From assembly GCA_036504055.1 (NCBI GenBank), contig DASXVU010000042.1:1-33869 (forward strand): 33,869 bases of DNA, given 5' to 3'. Source of the stretch: Methanomassiliicoccales archaeon (GTDB lineage: Archaea; Thermoplasmatota; Thermoplasmata; Methanomassiliicoccales; UBA472). Position numbers and translations under genes: made by a program. Positions 33,790 through 33,869 of this stretch are shown here, piece by piece. The first letter of the stretch is position 1; each line of letters begins with the position of its first letter. The notes beneath the pieces are model-generated. The model was not told the DNA's origin. It saw nothing but the letters and a program-made list of their open reading frames with translations, and did not search any database.

Positions 33790-33869
33790 TCTCCAAAGTC
33801 CCGATCCTTAGCGTTTAAGGATGTTGACATTGAACCCTATTTCAAGAGGCAGGAGTTTTTTTATTGAGC

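Overview
This 33.9 kb window reads as archaeal chromosome. The evidence is TATA-box promoters about 25-30 nt before several starts (7481, 18133, 31934), mixed leaderless and Shine-Dalgarno starts, an AbrB-PhoU phosphate regulator, archaeal-style histidine-kinase and PAS proteins, an anaerobic cobalt-early corrin pathway (CbiD/CbiE/CbiA), and rubredoxin with a hemerythrin-like protein. Gene content and style suggest an anaerobic or microaerophilic Thermoplasmata-type euryarchaeon, possibly near Methanomassiliicoccales. That placement is inference: no rRNA, tRNA or methanogenesis gene is present to confirm it.

Layout. 1-4.3 kb: the end of a cation diffusion facilitator, then on the minus strand an isochorismatase-like hydrolase, a stand-alone receiver protein, an APC permease and a small-molecule-kinase-like protein. 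4.7-5.4 kb: a hemerythrin-rubredoxin operon for oxygen or redox defence; the 54-aa rubredoxin is easily missed. 5.45-5.9 kb: no clear gene, but nested inverted repeats. 5.9-9.9 kb (plus): a receiver-PAS-histidine kinase, a large unknown protein, and two translationally coupled zinc-ribbon proteins. 10.4-14.1 kb: a giant membrane-anchored surface protein of eleven Ig-like repeats. 14.3-18 kb: phosphoglycerate mutase facing a cbiD-cbiE-cbiA operon. 18.2-25 kb: PEBP protein, CBS-containing site-2 protease, small unknown genes (one interrupted by a stop codon), an isocitrate-dehydrogenase-family enzyme, a sulfurtransferase, and an AhpD-like protein. 25-30.8 kb: a complete phosphate module, pstS-pstC-pstA-pstB-phoU, divergent from an AbrB-PhoU regulator. 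31-33.8 kb: a helical unknown, a helix-hairpin-helix protein fused to an apparently inactive M20 peptidase fold, and a frameshifted zinc-finger gene.

Most notable: (1) PstS appears circularly permuted, with the segment that normally ends PstS placed in front of the phosphate-binding SGSTT motif. (2) Nearly the same palindrome (TATTGT-N4-ACAATACC) lies in the pst/regulator intergenic region and 8.6 kb away upstream of the stop-interrupted small gene, suggesting a shared regulon. (3) The HhH-M20 fusion has lost almost every metal ligand of the family, pointing to a repurposed pseudoenzyme. (4) The 5.5 kb region could hold a structured RNA or a remnant of a mobile element.
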